Below are positions 36,351 to 44,171 of a DNA stretch of 64,000 nucleotides, one piece after another (the first letter of the stretch is position 1; each line of letters starts with the position of its first letter). The stretch spans positions 1 to 64,000 of the forward strand of contig JBOGXA010000003.1 in assembly GCA_050694175.1 (NCBI GenBank), written 5' to 3'. Position numbers and translations under genes: made by a program. The notes under the pieces are model-generated. The model had not been told where the DNA came from. It did not search any database and saw only the letters and a program-made list of their open reading frames with translations. This DNA is from JBOGXA01 sp050694175. GTDB lineage: Bacteria > Actinomycetota > CADDZG01 > WHSQ01.

Positions 36351-37311
36351 GGAAAGCGTCCCGTTCCTCGGGCCGGAGCGGCTGGCACGGCTCCTGTCGA
36401 TGACCGAAGCGGTAGACGCGCTGGAATCGGTCTTCAAGTCGGCCGGCGACGCGATCGTGCCCCCGCGATCACATGTCGAGCTCCATGACGGAACATTGTT
36501 GTTGATGCCGGCTGCGAGCTCCGTGGGGGCCGGAGTCAAGCTCGTGACGGTGAACCCGGCAAACCCCCCGCGCGGGCTTCCCCTGATCAACGGCGTCTAC
36601 GTGCTCTTCGCTGCGAAGACGCTCCAGCCGGTCGCGGTGATCGACGGTGCCGCGCTCACGGGGTTGCGAACCGCAGCCGTGTCGGGCCTTGCCACCCGAT
36701 TTCTGGCGCGGCCGGACGCGCGCCGGCTGGTGATCTTCGGCGCCGGTGTACAGGCGACCGCGCACCTCGAGGCAATGACCGCGGTACGCCCAATCGAAAA
36801 CGTGACCGTCGTGTCGCGCACGGAGGCGCGCGCCGAGACTCTGGCGGATCGAGCGCGGGCCCAAGGCTTGACCGCAAGGGTGGGGGAGCCGGCCGCGGTT
36901 GCCGGCGCGGACATCGTGTGCACCTGCACGACGACCGGAGAGCCGCTCTTCGACGGCTCGTTGCTGACTCCCGGAGCACACATCAATGCCGTCGGTGCGT
37001 TCGAGCCTCACACTCGCGAGCTGGACGACGCTACGGTCGGCCGTGCCAGGATCGTGGTCGAGGACAGAGGTGCCGCGCTGACGGAAGCGGGCGATGTCCT
37101 CATCCCGATCGAATCGGGCGCCATCTCGAAGGATCAGATCGTTGCAGACCTCCGCGAAACGGTCGCGGGGGCTAACGTGCGCACGGACGTTACGGACATA
37201 ACAGTCTTCAAATCGGTCGGCCTCGCACTCGAGGATCTGGCTGTGGCAGCGGCCGCCGTCGTCGCGCATGTAGCAGGCTTGTCGGACGACCCCGATAGGA
37301 TCACGCGATGA
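36307..37311 (+). CDS. Ornithine cyclodeaminase/mu-crystallin family enzyme, candidate pyrroline-2-carboxylate reductase
   Basis: NAD(P)-dependent family that includes ornithine cyclodeaminase, alanine dehydrogenase and delta1-pyrroline-2-carboxylate reductase. About 334 residues: VPFLGPERLARLLSMTEAVDALE, GVKLVTVNPANPPRGLPLINGVYVLF (substrate Lys), dinucleotide motif LVIFGAGVQATAHLEAM, INAVGAFEPHTRELDD. The conserved N-terminus needs a start before 36361; TTG 36307 is the only standard start there and overlaps livF by 44 bases, while ATG 36400 would delete it. Coupled to the liv genes, and near an aconitase X, which favours a pyrroline-2-carboxylate role. Confidence 0.85.
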   Translation: MPTTRSRRRISAGTEESVPFLGPERLARLLSMTEAVDALESVFKSAGDAIVPPRSHVELHDGTLLLMPAASSVGAGVKLVTVNPANPPRGLPLINGVYVLFAAKTLQPVAVIDGAALTGLRTAAVSGLATRFLARPDARRLVIFGAGVQATAHLEAMTAVRPIENVTVVSRTEARAETLADRARAQGLTARVGEPAAVAGADIVCTCTTTGEPLFDGSLLTPGAHINAVGAFEPHTRELDDATVGRARIVVEDRGAALTEAGDVLIPIESGAISKDQIVADLRETVAGANVRTDVTDITVFKSVGLALEDLAVAAAAVVAHVAGLSDDPDRITR

Positions 37312-38348
37312 CCGTAGTCGACGTTGCGGTCGTCGGGGCCGGGATCGCGGGAGCTGCGGCCAGCAGATCGCTCGCATCCGCCGGGCGATCGGTCGTCACC
37401 TTCGAGCAGTTCGAAATCGGCCACCAGCGCGGTTCCAGTCACGGAACGTCGCGCATCTTCCGTCTCTCCTACGACCAACCCCGGTTCGTCGCCATGGCAA
37501 TGGAGGCGCTGCCGCTCTGGAGGGAGATCGAGGAGCAGACCGGTCGCACGCTGCTGACGATCGGCGGCGGACTCGACTCCGGCGCCAGGGTTGATGCTCA
37601 CGCGCGCGCTCTCGAAGCGTGCGGCGCGCGCTATGAGGTCATGAGCGGCGGCGACGCGAGCAGAAGGTGGCCTCAGGTCGACCTCCCCGCGGATCGCTCG
37701 GCTCTATGGCACCCGGACGCCGGCATCGTCCACGCCGATGTCGCGCTCCGGACGTTTATCCAGCTGGCCGTCGATGCCGGCACAGAGCTACGAGAGGGAG
37801 AGAGGGTTACGCACCTCGAAGTCTCGAAAGGCCGGGTGGCGATCACCACTAACGGCGACACCTACAGCGCCGCGGTCGTGGTGGTCACGGCCGGGGCATG
37901 GGCGAAGTCGTTGCTGGCACAGGTTGGAATCGACTTGCCCGTAACCGCGACGCGCGAAACCGTGGCCTATTTCTCGATCAATGATGCCCGCGGCCTCCCG
38001 ACGCTGGTCGACTGGGAAGATCCGCCTCTCTTTGGCCTGTCGGCCCCCGGTACCGGCCTGAAGGCCGGCCTGCACCATGCCGGCCCGGTCGCCGACCCGA
38101 ATGAGAACGGGCGCGCCGACGACGGCTCCGTGGCCCACATCGCCGAGTGGGTGGGGCGGCGCTATCCGAAGGCCGACCCGGCACCCGTCCTAACGGAGAC
38201 GTGCCTCTACACGAACACAGAAGACGAAGGGTTCATATTCGAGAGACACGGGCCGATCGTCGTCGGCTCGGCATGCAGCGGACACGGGTTCAAGTTCGGA
38301 CCTCTGCACGGCCGGCGGCTGGCCGAACTCGTCATTAAGGAAAGCTGA
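37308..38348 (+). CDS. Sarcosine/pipecolate oxidase-type FAD enzyme
   Basis: 346 residues of the monomeric sarcosine oxidase family, which oxidises secondary or cyclic amino acids (sarcosine, N-methyl-Trp, pipecolate, proline) to imines with H2O2. Dinucleotide motif VVGAGIAGAAASRSLA, then SSHGTSRIFRLSYDQPRF, and SACSGHGFKFGP, whose Cys is the usual covalent flavin attachment. ATG overlaps the OCD-like gene by four bases, so it is the last gene of the livJHMGF unit. Its end overlaps the convergent acnX small-subunit gene by 14 bases. Confidence 0.88.
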   Translation: MTVVDVAVVGAGIAGAAASRSLASAGRSVVTFEQFEIGHQRGSSHGTSRIFRLSYDQPRFVAMAMEALPLWREIEEQTGRTLLTIGGGLDSGARVDAHARALEACGARYEVMSGGDASRRWPQVDLPADRSALWHPDAGIVHADVALRTFIQLAVDAGTELREGERVTHLEVSKGRVAITTNGDTYSAAVVVVTAGAWAKSLLAQVGIDLPVTATRETVAYFSINDARGLPTLVDWEDPPLFGLSAPGTGLKAGLHHAGPVADPNENGRADDGSVAHIAEWVGRRYPKADPAPVLTETCLYTNTEDEGFIFERHGPIVVGSACSGHGFKFGPLHGRRLAELVIKES

Positions 38349-38724
38349 CCGCGACAAAAGAGCCGTTGATGGTCGCGGTCATGTCATTTCTCAGGAGCTT
38401 GTAGGAATCGCCCACGACGACTACCGGCAGGACCGATCCATAGAGCTCGCGAGCGACGAGCGCGCCGAGGGAGATGATTGAGTCGGGGGAGCCGAGGATG
38501 ATGCCCGCCGGTGAAGTGCCGGCGCGCACGGCCTCCGCAACGATGCTGCTCGATGAGCTCGACCCGCGTCCCGAGGGCATGACGACGATGTGGCCGCTCA
38601 GAACCCGTCCGCGCTGGGGATGGTTGCGATCGACCACCCTCCCCGAGGTGGGATCGAACCCGCCCCAGAAACTGAGAGGTTCGTCGAGGACGACGACGGT
38701 TCCGGTGGCCGACCCGTCGATCAT
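38335..38724 (-). CDS. Aconitase X, small (swivelling) subunit
   Basis: 129-residue DUF126 protein: ATGTVVVLDEPLSFWGGFDPTSGRVVDRNHPQRGRVLSGHIVVMPSGRGSSSSSSIVAEAVRAG is the characteristic swivel-domain pattern with the Gly/Ser-rich active-site loop. Two-subunit AcnX enzymes act as cis-3-hydroxy-L-proline dehydratase in bacteria or mevalonate-5-phosphate dehydratase in archaea. ATG 38724 is ten bases after the large-subunit stop with GAGGG upstream. Confidence 0.88.
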   Translation of the reverse strand: MIDGSATGTVVVLDEPLSFWGGFDPTSGRVVDRNHPQRGRVLSGHIVVMPSGRGSSSSSSIVAEAVRAGTSPAGIILGSPDSIISLGALVARELYGSVLPVVVVGDSYKLLRNDMTATINGSFVAVSFP

Positions 38725-38734
38725 CGCCCGGCCC

Positions 38735-39994
38735 TCAAGCCCAGAGCGAGTCATCTCTCCACACGCGGCCCATCGACGCCGAGCGCACGCACTCGGCCAG
38801 GCTTCCGAACGCCACGTCGACGCCGAGGTTGCCGGGCGCATACCACGCCCACTTGGCCGAGTTCGTCATGACCACGCCGTCCCCGCACCTGAGGATCGGG
38901 GTGATGTACGTGCACGTGTCGGTCACGATCTGCCACCCCGTGGCCTCGCAGGAGCGCGCCGAGGCTCCTGCTTTCTCGAGGACGTCACGGCCCGTCGAGA
39001 TGTAGAGCTCGACGCCGGGGGCCGGTGAGAAGCCGTCGAGCATCGATGCGAGTCGTTTGAACTCGGCGGCGGAAAAGTGCGGCGTCCCGACGCTCACAGC
39101 GCACAGCTTCGTTTCCGTCGTGCTGGTCAGTTCGTCGCGGGCAGCTGCGAGCGCGCCCGGAGTCACCTCGACCGTCGGCACGGACGTCCTTCCGGCCAGT
39201 GCCTCTTCGAGAGTGTGTGCCTCCGGGGTGACGCCCACAGCGTGGAACATGGCGACCGCTCCCGACGAGGCCGCGGCCGCTCCCAGCGCCTTGAGCCGGT
39301 CCTCGTCGACCGCCGCCGGCAGTCCGTCGATGATCGGCACCAGATCGCCGCTCCGAGCCCCGACCAAGTGGCCGAGCACCGGGTAGAAGACGTCCTCAGC
39401 GAGCAGTCGGTCCGGGATGCCCGCGATCCGAAAGACGATGCCCCCGGCCCGGTTCTCGCTCCGATGCAGGCCCGCGTCGGGCACGCGGCCGGTGATCGCG
39501 GCACAGATGTCGATGAAGTCTCCGTAGCGGTCGGTCCGCGCCCCGAGGACGGAGTTGGCAAACACGATCGCGTTGGACTCGGCCCACGCGACGTGCCGGC
39601 CGAGGCCGGGACGCTCGGGAAGCTGATAGGGAGCGCACGTCCAGGTCGGCCGGCAGCCCATGCCCACATATAGATCCATCAGGCGGCGAGCGGCCCGGCC
39701 CGTCCGCGCGTCGCCCTTATAGAGGCCGGGATGCAGGAGGTCGAGGGCGCCGACGTTGAGGGTCGTGGGTACGGCGACCCGGGCCCGGCCTCCGGCCAGC
39801 CGCTCCGCGAAATCGAGCCCGGCGCGCCCGTGATAGAGACAGCCGTCGATGTGGGCTCCGTCGATGTCGATCAGCTGCCGGGCCCCGGTCATGGAGGCCG
39901 CCTCCACGATGATGCTCATCGCCAGCCGGGCCGCCTCTCCGCCGTCTCCGGCGAGCAGCGCCCGGTCGGATGAGCTCAGGGCCGGCACCTCCAC
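38735..39994 (-). CDS. Aconitase X, large catalytic subunit
   Basis: 419 residues of the AcnX (DUF521) family. Visible blocks: MTGARQLIDIDGAHIDGC, VPTTLNVGALDL, MGCRPTWTCAPYQLPERP, AWAESNAIVFANSVLGARTDRYGDFID. Cys 52, 114 and 120 are candidates for the iron or Fe-S site. With the DUF126 subunit it should dehydrate a 3-hydroxy acid; near a pyrroline-2-carboxylate-reductase-like gene the likeliest substrate is cis-3-hydroxy-L-proline. GTG 39994 lies seven bases after TAGGGT on the minus strand; the frame continues upstream but that part would not be transcribed. Confidence 0.9.
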   Translation of the reverse strand: MEVPALSSSDRALLAGDGGEAARLAMSIIVEAASMTGARQLIDIDGAHIDGCLYHGRAGLDFAERLAGGRARVAVPTTLNVGALDLLHPGLYKGDARTGRAARRLMDLYVGMGCRPTWTCAPYQLPERPGLGRHVAWAESNAIVFANSVLGARTDRYGDFIDICAAITGRVPDAGLHRSENRAGGIVFRIAGIPDRLLAEDVFYPVLGHLVGARSGDLVPIIDGLPAAVDEDRLKALGAAAASSGAVAMFHAVGVTPEAHTLEEALAGRTSVPTVEVTPGALAAARDELTSTTETKLCAVSVGTPHFSAAEFKRLASMLDGFSPAPGVELYISTGRDVLEKAGASARSCEATGWQIVTDTCTYITPILRCGDGVVMTNSAKWAWYAPGNLGVDVAFGSLAECVRSASMGRVWRDDSLWA

Positions 39995-40001
39995 GGCCAA
40001 A

Positions 40002-40007
40002 ACCCTA
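40002..40007 (-). promoter_or_regulatory. Leaderless -10 element of acnX
   Basis: Minus-strand TAGGGT (40007 to 40002), seven bases, GTG 39994. No RBS in between. Confidence 0.5.
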
Positions 40008-40149
40008 GTCGCCCGGGGCGAAAACCGAGCAATTGAGGCTTGCCCTTGGGTAGCATCCCGTGACAAGGTTCGACGGGTGTAGTAGGCGGGGGCTTAATAG
40101 ACTGCTACGCGCGATCGTGCTCGGCCGACAGACCCGCGGGAGGGAACGA

Positions 40150-41004
40150 ATGAGAACCGGGAGCAGGCGTCGATTGCTCACACTGGTCGCGGTGCTGGGG
40201 GCGCTGGCCATGACCCTTGCAGCCTGCGGCAGCGAGGAAGATGACAACGGCACGACGGGCGGCGGCGGGCCCGAGGAGCCGCAGTTCGAGACGCTTGAAG
40301 AGGGCGTCCTCCAAGTTGGTTCATGTCTCGACTACAGACCCTTCGAATACTTCGAGAAAGGCTCTGAGGAGCCGACCGGCTTCGACGTCGAGCTGACGGA
40401 AGCGATAGCAGAACAGCTCGGGTTGGAGGTCGAGTGGGTGCGCGCCGACTTTGACACAATCTTCACCGCGGTGGACGCCGGCCAGTTCGACATGGTGGCG
40501 GCGGCCTCGACGATCACTCCGGAGCGCGAAGAGACCGTCGACTTCTCGGACCCCTACTACAACGCTCGCCAAGCGCTGTCCGTTCAAAGCGGGGACCCGG
40601 GATCGACCGATGAGCTAGGCGACGGCAACACGGTGGGTGTGCAGAAGGGCACAACCGGCGCCGCGTGGGCGAAGGACAACCTCGAGCCCAACGGCGTCAC
40701 AATCAAGACATACACGGCCGTCACCGACGCCTTCACGGACCTCGAGGCGGGGTCTGTCGACGGAATTATCAACGACGAGCCGTCCTCGGCGGCCGAGATC
40801 GAGAACCGGCCCGGTCTGGAGATCGTGGAATCGATCGACACGGACGAGAACTACGGGTTCGCGTTCTCGAAGGACAACCCCGACCTGACTCTTGCCGTCA
40901 ACGATGCGCTCCAGGCGGTCATCGACGACGGCACCTATCAGCAGATATTCGAGAAGTACTTCCCGGGCACCGCGTTGCCGGAGGAGTTTGCGCCGTCTGA
41001 GTAA
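40150..41004 (+). CDS. glnH: Polar amino-acid ABC transporter, substrate-binding lipoprotein
   Basis: 284 residues. Signal peptide MRTGSRRRLLTLVAVLGALAMTLAAC with lipidated Cys26, acidic/Gly linker, then a family 3 binding protein: LQVGSCLDYRPFEYFEKGSEEPTGFDVELTEAIAEQLGLEVEWV, IITPERE-like STITPEREETVDFSDPYYNARQALSV, GVQKGTTGAAWAKDNL. ATG 40150 has GGGAGGG six bases upstream. Ligand among glutamine, cystine or other polar amino acids cannot be decided. glnP follows with a one-base overlap (TAATG). Confidence 0.9.
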   Translation: MRTGSRRRLLTLVAVLGALAMTLAACGSEEDDNGTTGGGGPEEPQFETLEEGVLQVGSCLDYRPFEYFEKGSEEPTGFDVELTEAIAEQLGLEVEWVRADFDTIFTAVDAGQFDMVAAASTITPEREETVDFSDPYYNARQALSVQSGDPGSTDELGDGNTVGVQKGTTGAAWAKDNLEPNGVTIKTYTAVTDAFTDLEAGSVDGIINDEPSSAAEIENRPGLEIVESIDTDENYGFAFSKDNPDLTLAVNDALQAVIDDGTYQQIFEKYFPGTALPEEFAPSE

Positions 41005-42233
41005 TGCCGAGGGCCGGCCCGCTGCAGAGCGAGCGCCGGCCGTTGGGATTGGGGGGCAATGTGGCCGAAGCCGTAGCCGATAAGTCCGGCGTTCCGGCAG
41101 CGCGGACCGGCCCTCCCGACATACGCGGGGGAACCGCTCCACTTCCGGCGGGGGTGTTTGCCGCGGGGGCCGCAGCCCTCGTGTCGGTGCTCGGTGGCCT
41201 CATCGCGATCCAGATCTATTACAACCTGACAGAGCGGCCTCTGAGTGCCGAATGCAGGGAGGAGCTCGTTCGCGGTACGAGGAACGAACTCGTTCAGGGC
41301 TCGGAAGGCGTCTGCAACATAGTCACCGGTCTCAAGTCCCCTGCCCAGACCACGGCGACGACGATCGCCGCGTTGCTTGGCGTCGCAGCGATCGCAGTCG
41401 GGTTCTCGCAGTATCGCCGGATGACGAGCAAGCGGATGCGCGAGCAGTGCATCTCCGGCGCGGTCCTGGGCGTCCAAGCTGTCGCCATTGCAGGCATTCT
41501 TCTCTGGTTCCGGGAGGGGTTCCCGTACAGCTTCACGCGCAACTTCTTCAATCTCGAGGTCCTGCAGGGTACGATCGATGGCTTCGTCCGCGGCGCCAAG
41601 AACACGATCGTCCTGGCGTTCGTGGGGGAGATTGGGGGCATCGTCGTCGGACTGGTCCTGGCGGTCTTGGCGATCTCCCATCGTAGGGTCGTTCGCGCGC
41701 CGGCGCGCGTCTACATCAACTTCTTTCGCGGCACACCGCTGATATGGCAGCTATCGTTCTTCTACTTCGCTTTCCTGCTCGGGTTCCAACTCGACATCGG
41801 AGCGTTCACCGCGGCTCTGATCGTGTTCAGCCTCAACACAGGGGCTTACGCAGCAGAGGTCTTCCGTGCCGGCATCCAGTCGATTGAGAGAGGACAAATG
41901 GAGGCCGCGCGGTCCCTGGGGATGTCGTACCCGCAAGCCATGCGCTACGCGATCGTTCCTCAAGCTGTGCGCCGGGTGATACCCCCGCTGATGAACGAGT
42001 TCGTCATCCTCATCAAGGATACGTCGCTTATCGTCGTCCTCGGGCTGGCAATCACCGAGTACGACATCTACACGTTCGCGCGCAGCGGGCAATCCGCGAC
42101 CGGGAACGCGACGTTCTTCGTGGCAGCGGCAATAGGCTATCTGGTGGTGACCCTGCCACTGATACGAGTGGTCACCGCGGTGGAGACCCGGCTTCGCAGT
42201 GGGCTCACCGGCATAGTAGGGGCGGGAGGATGA
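41004..42233 (+). CDS. glnP: Polar amino-acid ABC transporter permease with N-terminal extension
   Basis: 409 residues; ordinary GlnP has about 220. The C-terminal 220 hold the HisM-type permease (FVRGAKNTIVLAFVGEIGGIVVGLVLAVLA, FFRGTPLIWQLSFFYFAF, EAARSLGMSYPQAMRYAIVPQAVRRVIPPLMNEFVILIKDTSL with the EAA loop). The first 180 add about three membrane helices and an outside loop with two Cys (SAEC...EGVC) that could form a disulfide. ATG 41004 couples to glnH; GTG 41061 with GGGGGG five bases upstream is an equally good start. Confidence 0.88.
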   Translation: MPRAGPLQSERRPLGLGGNVAEAVADKSGVPAARTGPPDIRGGTAPLPAGVFAAGAAALVSVLGGLIAIQIYYNLTERPLSAECREELVRGTRNELVQGSEGVCNIVTGLKSPAQTTATTIAALLGVAAIAVGFSQYRRMTSKRMREQCISGAVLGVQAVAIAGILLWFREGFPYSFTRNFFNLEVLQGTIDGFVRGAKNTIVLAFVGEIGGIVVGLVLAVLAISHRRVVRAPARVYINFFRGTPLIWQLSFFYFAFLLGFQLDIGAFTAALIVFSLNTGAYAAEVFRAGIQSIERGQMEAARSLGMSYPQAMRYAIVPQAVRRVIPPLMNEFVILIKDTSLIVVLGLAITEYDIYTFARSGQSATGNATFFVAAAIGYLVVTLPLIRVVTAVETRLRSGLTGIVGAGG

Positions 42234-42970
42234 AGGCAGACGGCCCGCTCGTAAGACTCGAGAACGTCCACAAATGGTTCGGGGACAACCACGTTTTGCG
42301 CGGCATTGACCTCGCGGTCGAGAAAGAGACGGTTCTCGTCATCATTGGGCCGTCCGGCTCCGGTAAGTCAACGCTCCTGCGCACCATCAACATGCTCGAG
42401 GAACCCACTGAGGGCAAGGTCTTCTTCGACGGACAGGAGATAACCGACATCCGCACCAACCTCAACAAGGTCCGGACACACATCGGGATCGTGTTCCAAG
42501 CCTTCAACCTGTTCCCCCACATGAGTGCCAAGACCAACATCACTGTCGCTCTGCGCAAGATCCTGGGCATGAGCGAAAAGGAAGCCGACCAGCGGGCGAG
42601 ACAGGAACTGCAGCACGTGGGACTGGCCGAGAAGGTGGACAGCTACCCGTCACAGCTATCCGGAGGGCAGCAGCAAAGAGTGGCCATCGCGCGGGCGCTC
42701 GCAATGAGGCCCAAGCTGATGCTGTTCGACGAGGTGACTTCCGCGCTCGACCCCGAGCTCGTCAAGGAGGTTCTCGACACGATGAAGCGTCTGGCCGATG
42801 AAGGCATGACCATGGTGATCGTGACCCACGAGATGGGCTTCGCGCGAGAGGTGGGAACCCGTCTCCTCTTCACCGACGGCGGCAAGATTATCGAGGACGG
42901 TCCGCCCAAGGAGATCTTCGCCAACCCGACCGACGAACGCTGCAAGTCGTTCTTGTCACACGTTCTGTGA
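42230..42970 (+). CDS. glnQ: Polar amino-acid ABC transporter ATPase
   Basis: 246 residues: HKWFGDNHVLRGIDLAVEKETVLVIIGPSGSGKSTLLRTINMLEEP (Walker A), GIVFQAFNLFPHMSAKTNITVAL (Q-loop), LSGGQQQRVAIARALAM (signature), LMLFDEVTSALDPELVKEVLDTM (Walker B), VTHEMGFAREV (H-loop). Overlaps glnP (ATGA) and the next gene (GTGA). Confidence 0.96.
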   Translation: MKADGPLVRLENVHKWFGDNHVLRGIDLAVEKETVLVIIGPSGSGKSTLLRTINMLEEPTEGKVFFDGQEITDIRTNLNKVRTHIGIVFQAFNLFPHMSAKTNITVALRKILGMSEKEADQRARQELQHVGLAEKVDSYPSQLSGGQQQRVAIARALAMRPKLMLFDEVTSALDPELVKEVLDTMKRLADEGMTMVIVTHEMGFAREVGTRLLFTDGGKIIEDGPPKEIFANPTDERCKSFLSHVL

Positions 42971-43374
42971 TCCGCGCCCTCGCCCACTTTCCCGTCCTTT
43001 ACATCGCGCTTCTTTTCACTCTCACCGGCTGCTCGTCGGAACCGGCCTCGGATAGAGGCTCGAAGGTCACGGTCTTGCCCCGAGCGACGACCGGGCCCTA
43101 CGTGAGCGTGGCCGTCGACAATCATTTCCACGACATCCATCCCGAAGACGACATCGAAATAGCGGCCGACAGGCCCTTTGTGGTCAAGAACCAGGGCAAC
43201 AACCTCCACAACGTCTCGATTGTCGGAACCGATGTGAGAAAAGACATCAGGCCGGGGAAGGTGCTCCGCACGCCGCCCCTCGGTGAGTTCCTCGAAACCG
43301 GCGAGACCTACGACGTGATCTGCCGGTTCCACGACTCTCAGGGCATGACCGGCCAGTTCACGGTCGTCGAGTAG
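42967..43374 (+). CDS. Cupredoxin-like copper lipoprotein
   Basis: 135 residues: short signal LYIALLFTLTGC with lipidated Cys22, then a cupredoxin fold. The type 1 copper ligands are visible: His in NNLHNVSIVG and Cys, His, Met in VICRFHDSQGMTGQFTVVE. It should be a membrane-tethered electron carrier or copper-binding protein outside the cell. GTG start overlaps glnQ by four bases, so it is made with the importer, an unusual partnership. Confidence 0.8.
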   Translation: MIRALAHFPVLYIALLFTLTGCSSEPASDRGSKVTVLPRATTGPYVSVAVDNHFHDIHPEDDIEIAADRPFVVKNQGNNLHNVSIVGTDVRKDIRPGKVLRTPPLGEFLETGETYDVICRFHDSQGMTGQFTVVE

Positions 43375-43420
43375 CGCGGCACCAGTGAAGCGGCCGGTCG
43401 CGCCGGATCGCATAGGGGAC

Positions 43421-44113
43421 ATGGCGAAAGAGGCCGCCGACTTGGCCGCGCTCGCGGGCGTCGTGGCTTCGTGTCGTGCGTGCCCGCGGCTCGTCGAGTG
43501 GCGCGAGCGGGTGGCTCGGGAGAAGCGTGCCTCGTTCGCCGCCGAGGATTACTGGGGACGTCCGGTTCCCGGCTTCGGCGACCCCGGGGCTCGGGTGCTC
43601 GTGGTCGGGCTCGCTCCTGCGGCTCACGGTGGCAACCGCACCGGCCGCATCTTCACCGGCGATAGGTCCGGAGACTTCTTGTTCGCGTCCATGTACAGGT
43701 GTGGCCTCGCAAACCAGCCCGAATCCACAGGTCGCGACGACGGCCTGGCCCTGCAGGGCGCGTATGTGACGGCCGCGGTTCGGTGTGCTCCGCCCGGCAA
43801 CAAGCCGGACCCCGACGAACGGGATCGGTGCCATCCGTACCTCGTGCGCGAGCTGGATCTGCTGACGGGTGTGCGCGTGATCGTGAGCCTGGGCTCGTTC
43901 GCGTGGGGCTCGGTCGTGCGCGCGCACCTGACACGCGGCGGCGATCCCGTGCGGCCCACACCTCGCTTCGGACACGCCGCGACCGTGGACCTTGGAACAC
44001 TCACCGTGATCGGTTGCTACCACCCCAGCCAGCAGAACACGTTCACCGGAAAGCTGACCGAGTCGATGATGGACGACGTGTTCACGCTGGCCCGACGCAT
44101 CGCAGAGATCTGA
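43421..44113 (+). CDS. udgB: Family 5 uracil-DNA glycosylase (UdgB)
   Basis: Removes uracil and hypoxanthine from DNA. About 230 residues with motif 1 VGLAPAAHGGNRTGRIFTGDRSGDFL, CYHPSQQNTFTGKLT near the C-terminus, and four Cys with the family spacing for a 4Fe-4S cluster: CxxC in CRACPRL and RCAPPGNKPDPDERDRC. GLAPAAHG lacks the polar catalytic Asp/Asn seen in other UDG families, as expected for family 5. ATG 43421 has AGGGG three bases upstream; GTG 43385 is a longer alternative. Start lies 46 bases after the cupredoxin gene. Confidence 0.88.
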   Translation: MAKEAADLAALAGVVASCRACPRLVEWRERVAREKRASFAAEDYWGRPVPGFGDPGARVLVVGLAPAAHGGNRTGRIFTGDRSGDFLFASMYRCGLANQPESTGRDDGLALQGAYVTAAVRCAPPGNKPDPDERDRCHPYLVRELDLLTGVRVIVSLGSFAWGSVVRAHLTRGGDPVRPTPRFGHAATVDLGTLTVIGCYHPSQQNTFTGKLTESMMDDVFTLARRIAEI

Positions 44114-44120
44114 CGCGTCA

Positions 44121-44167
44121 TCGAGCGTGAGTTTGGCGCTCTATGCGCGCTCGAAACTCACGGTCGA
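44121..44167. terminator. Bidirectional hairpin between udgB and gltB
   Basis: Arms TCGAGCGTGAGTTT (44121-44134) and AAACTCACGGTCGA (44154-44167) pair along 13 of 14 positions, with a GC-rich inner loop. Symmetric and between convergent stops, but without clear T tracts. Confidence 0.5.
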
Positions 44168-44171
44168 TGGC

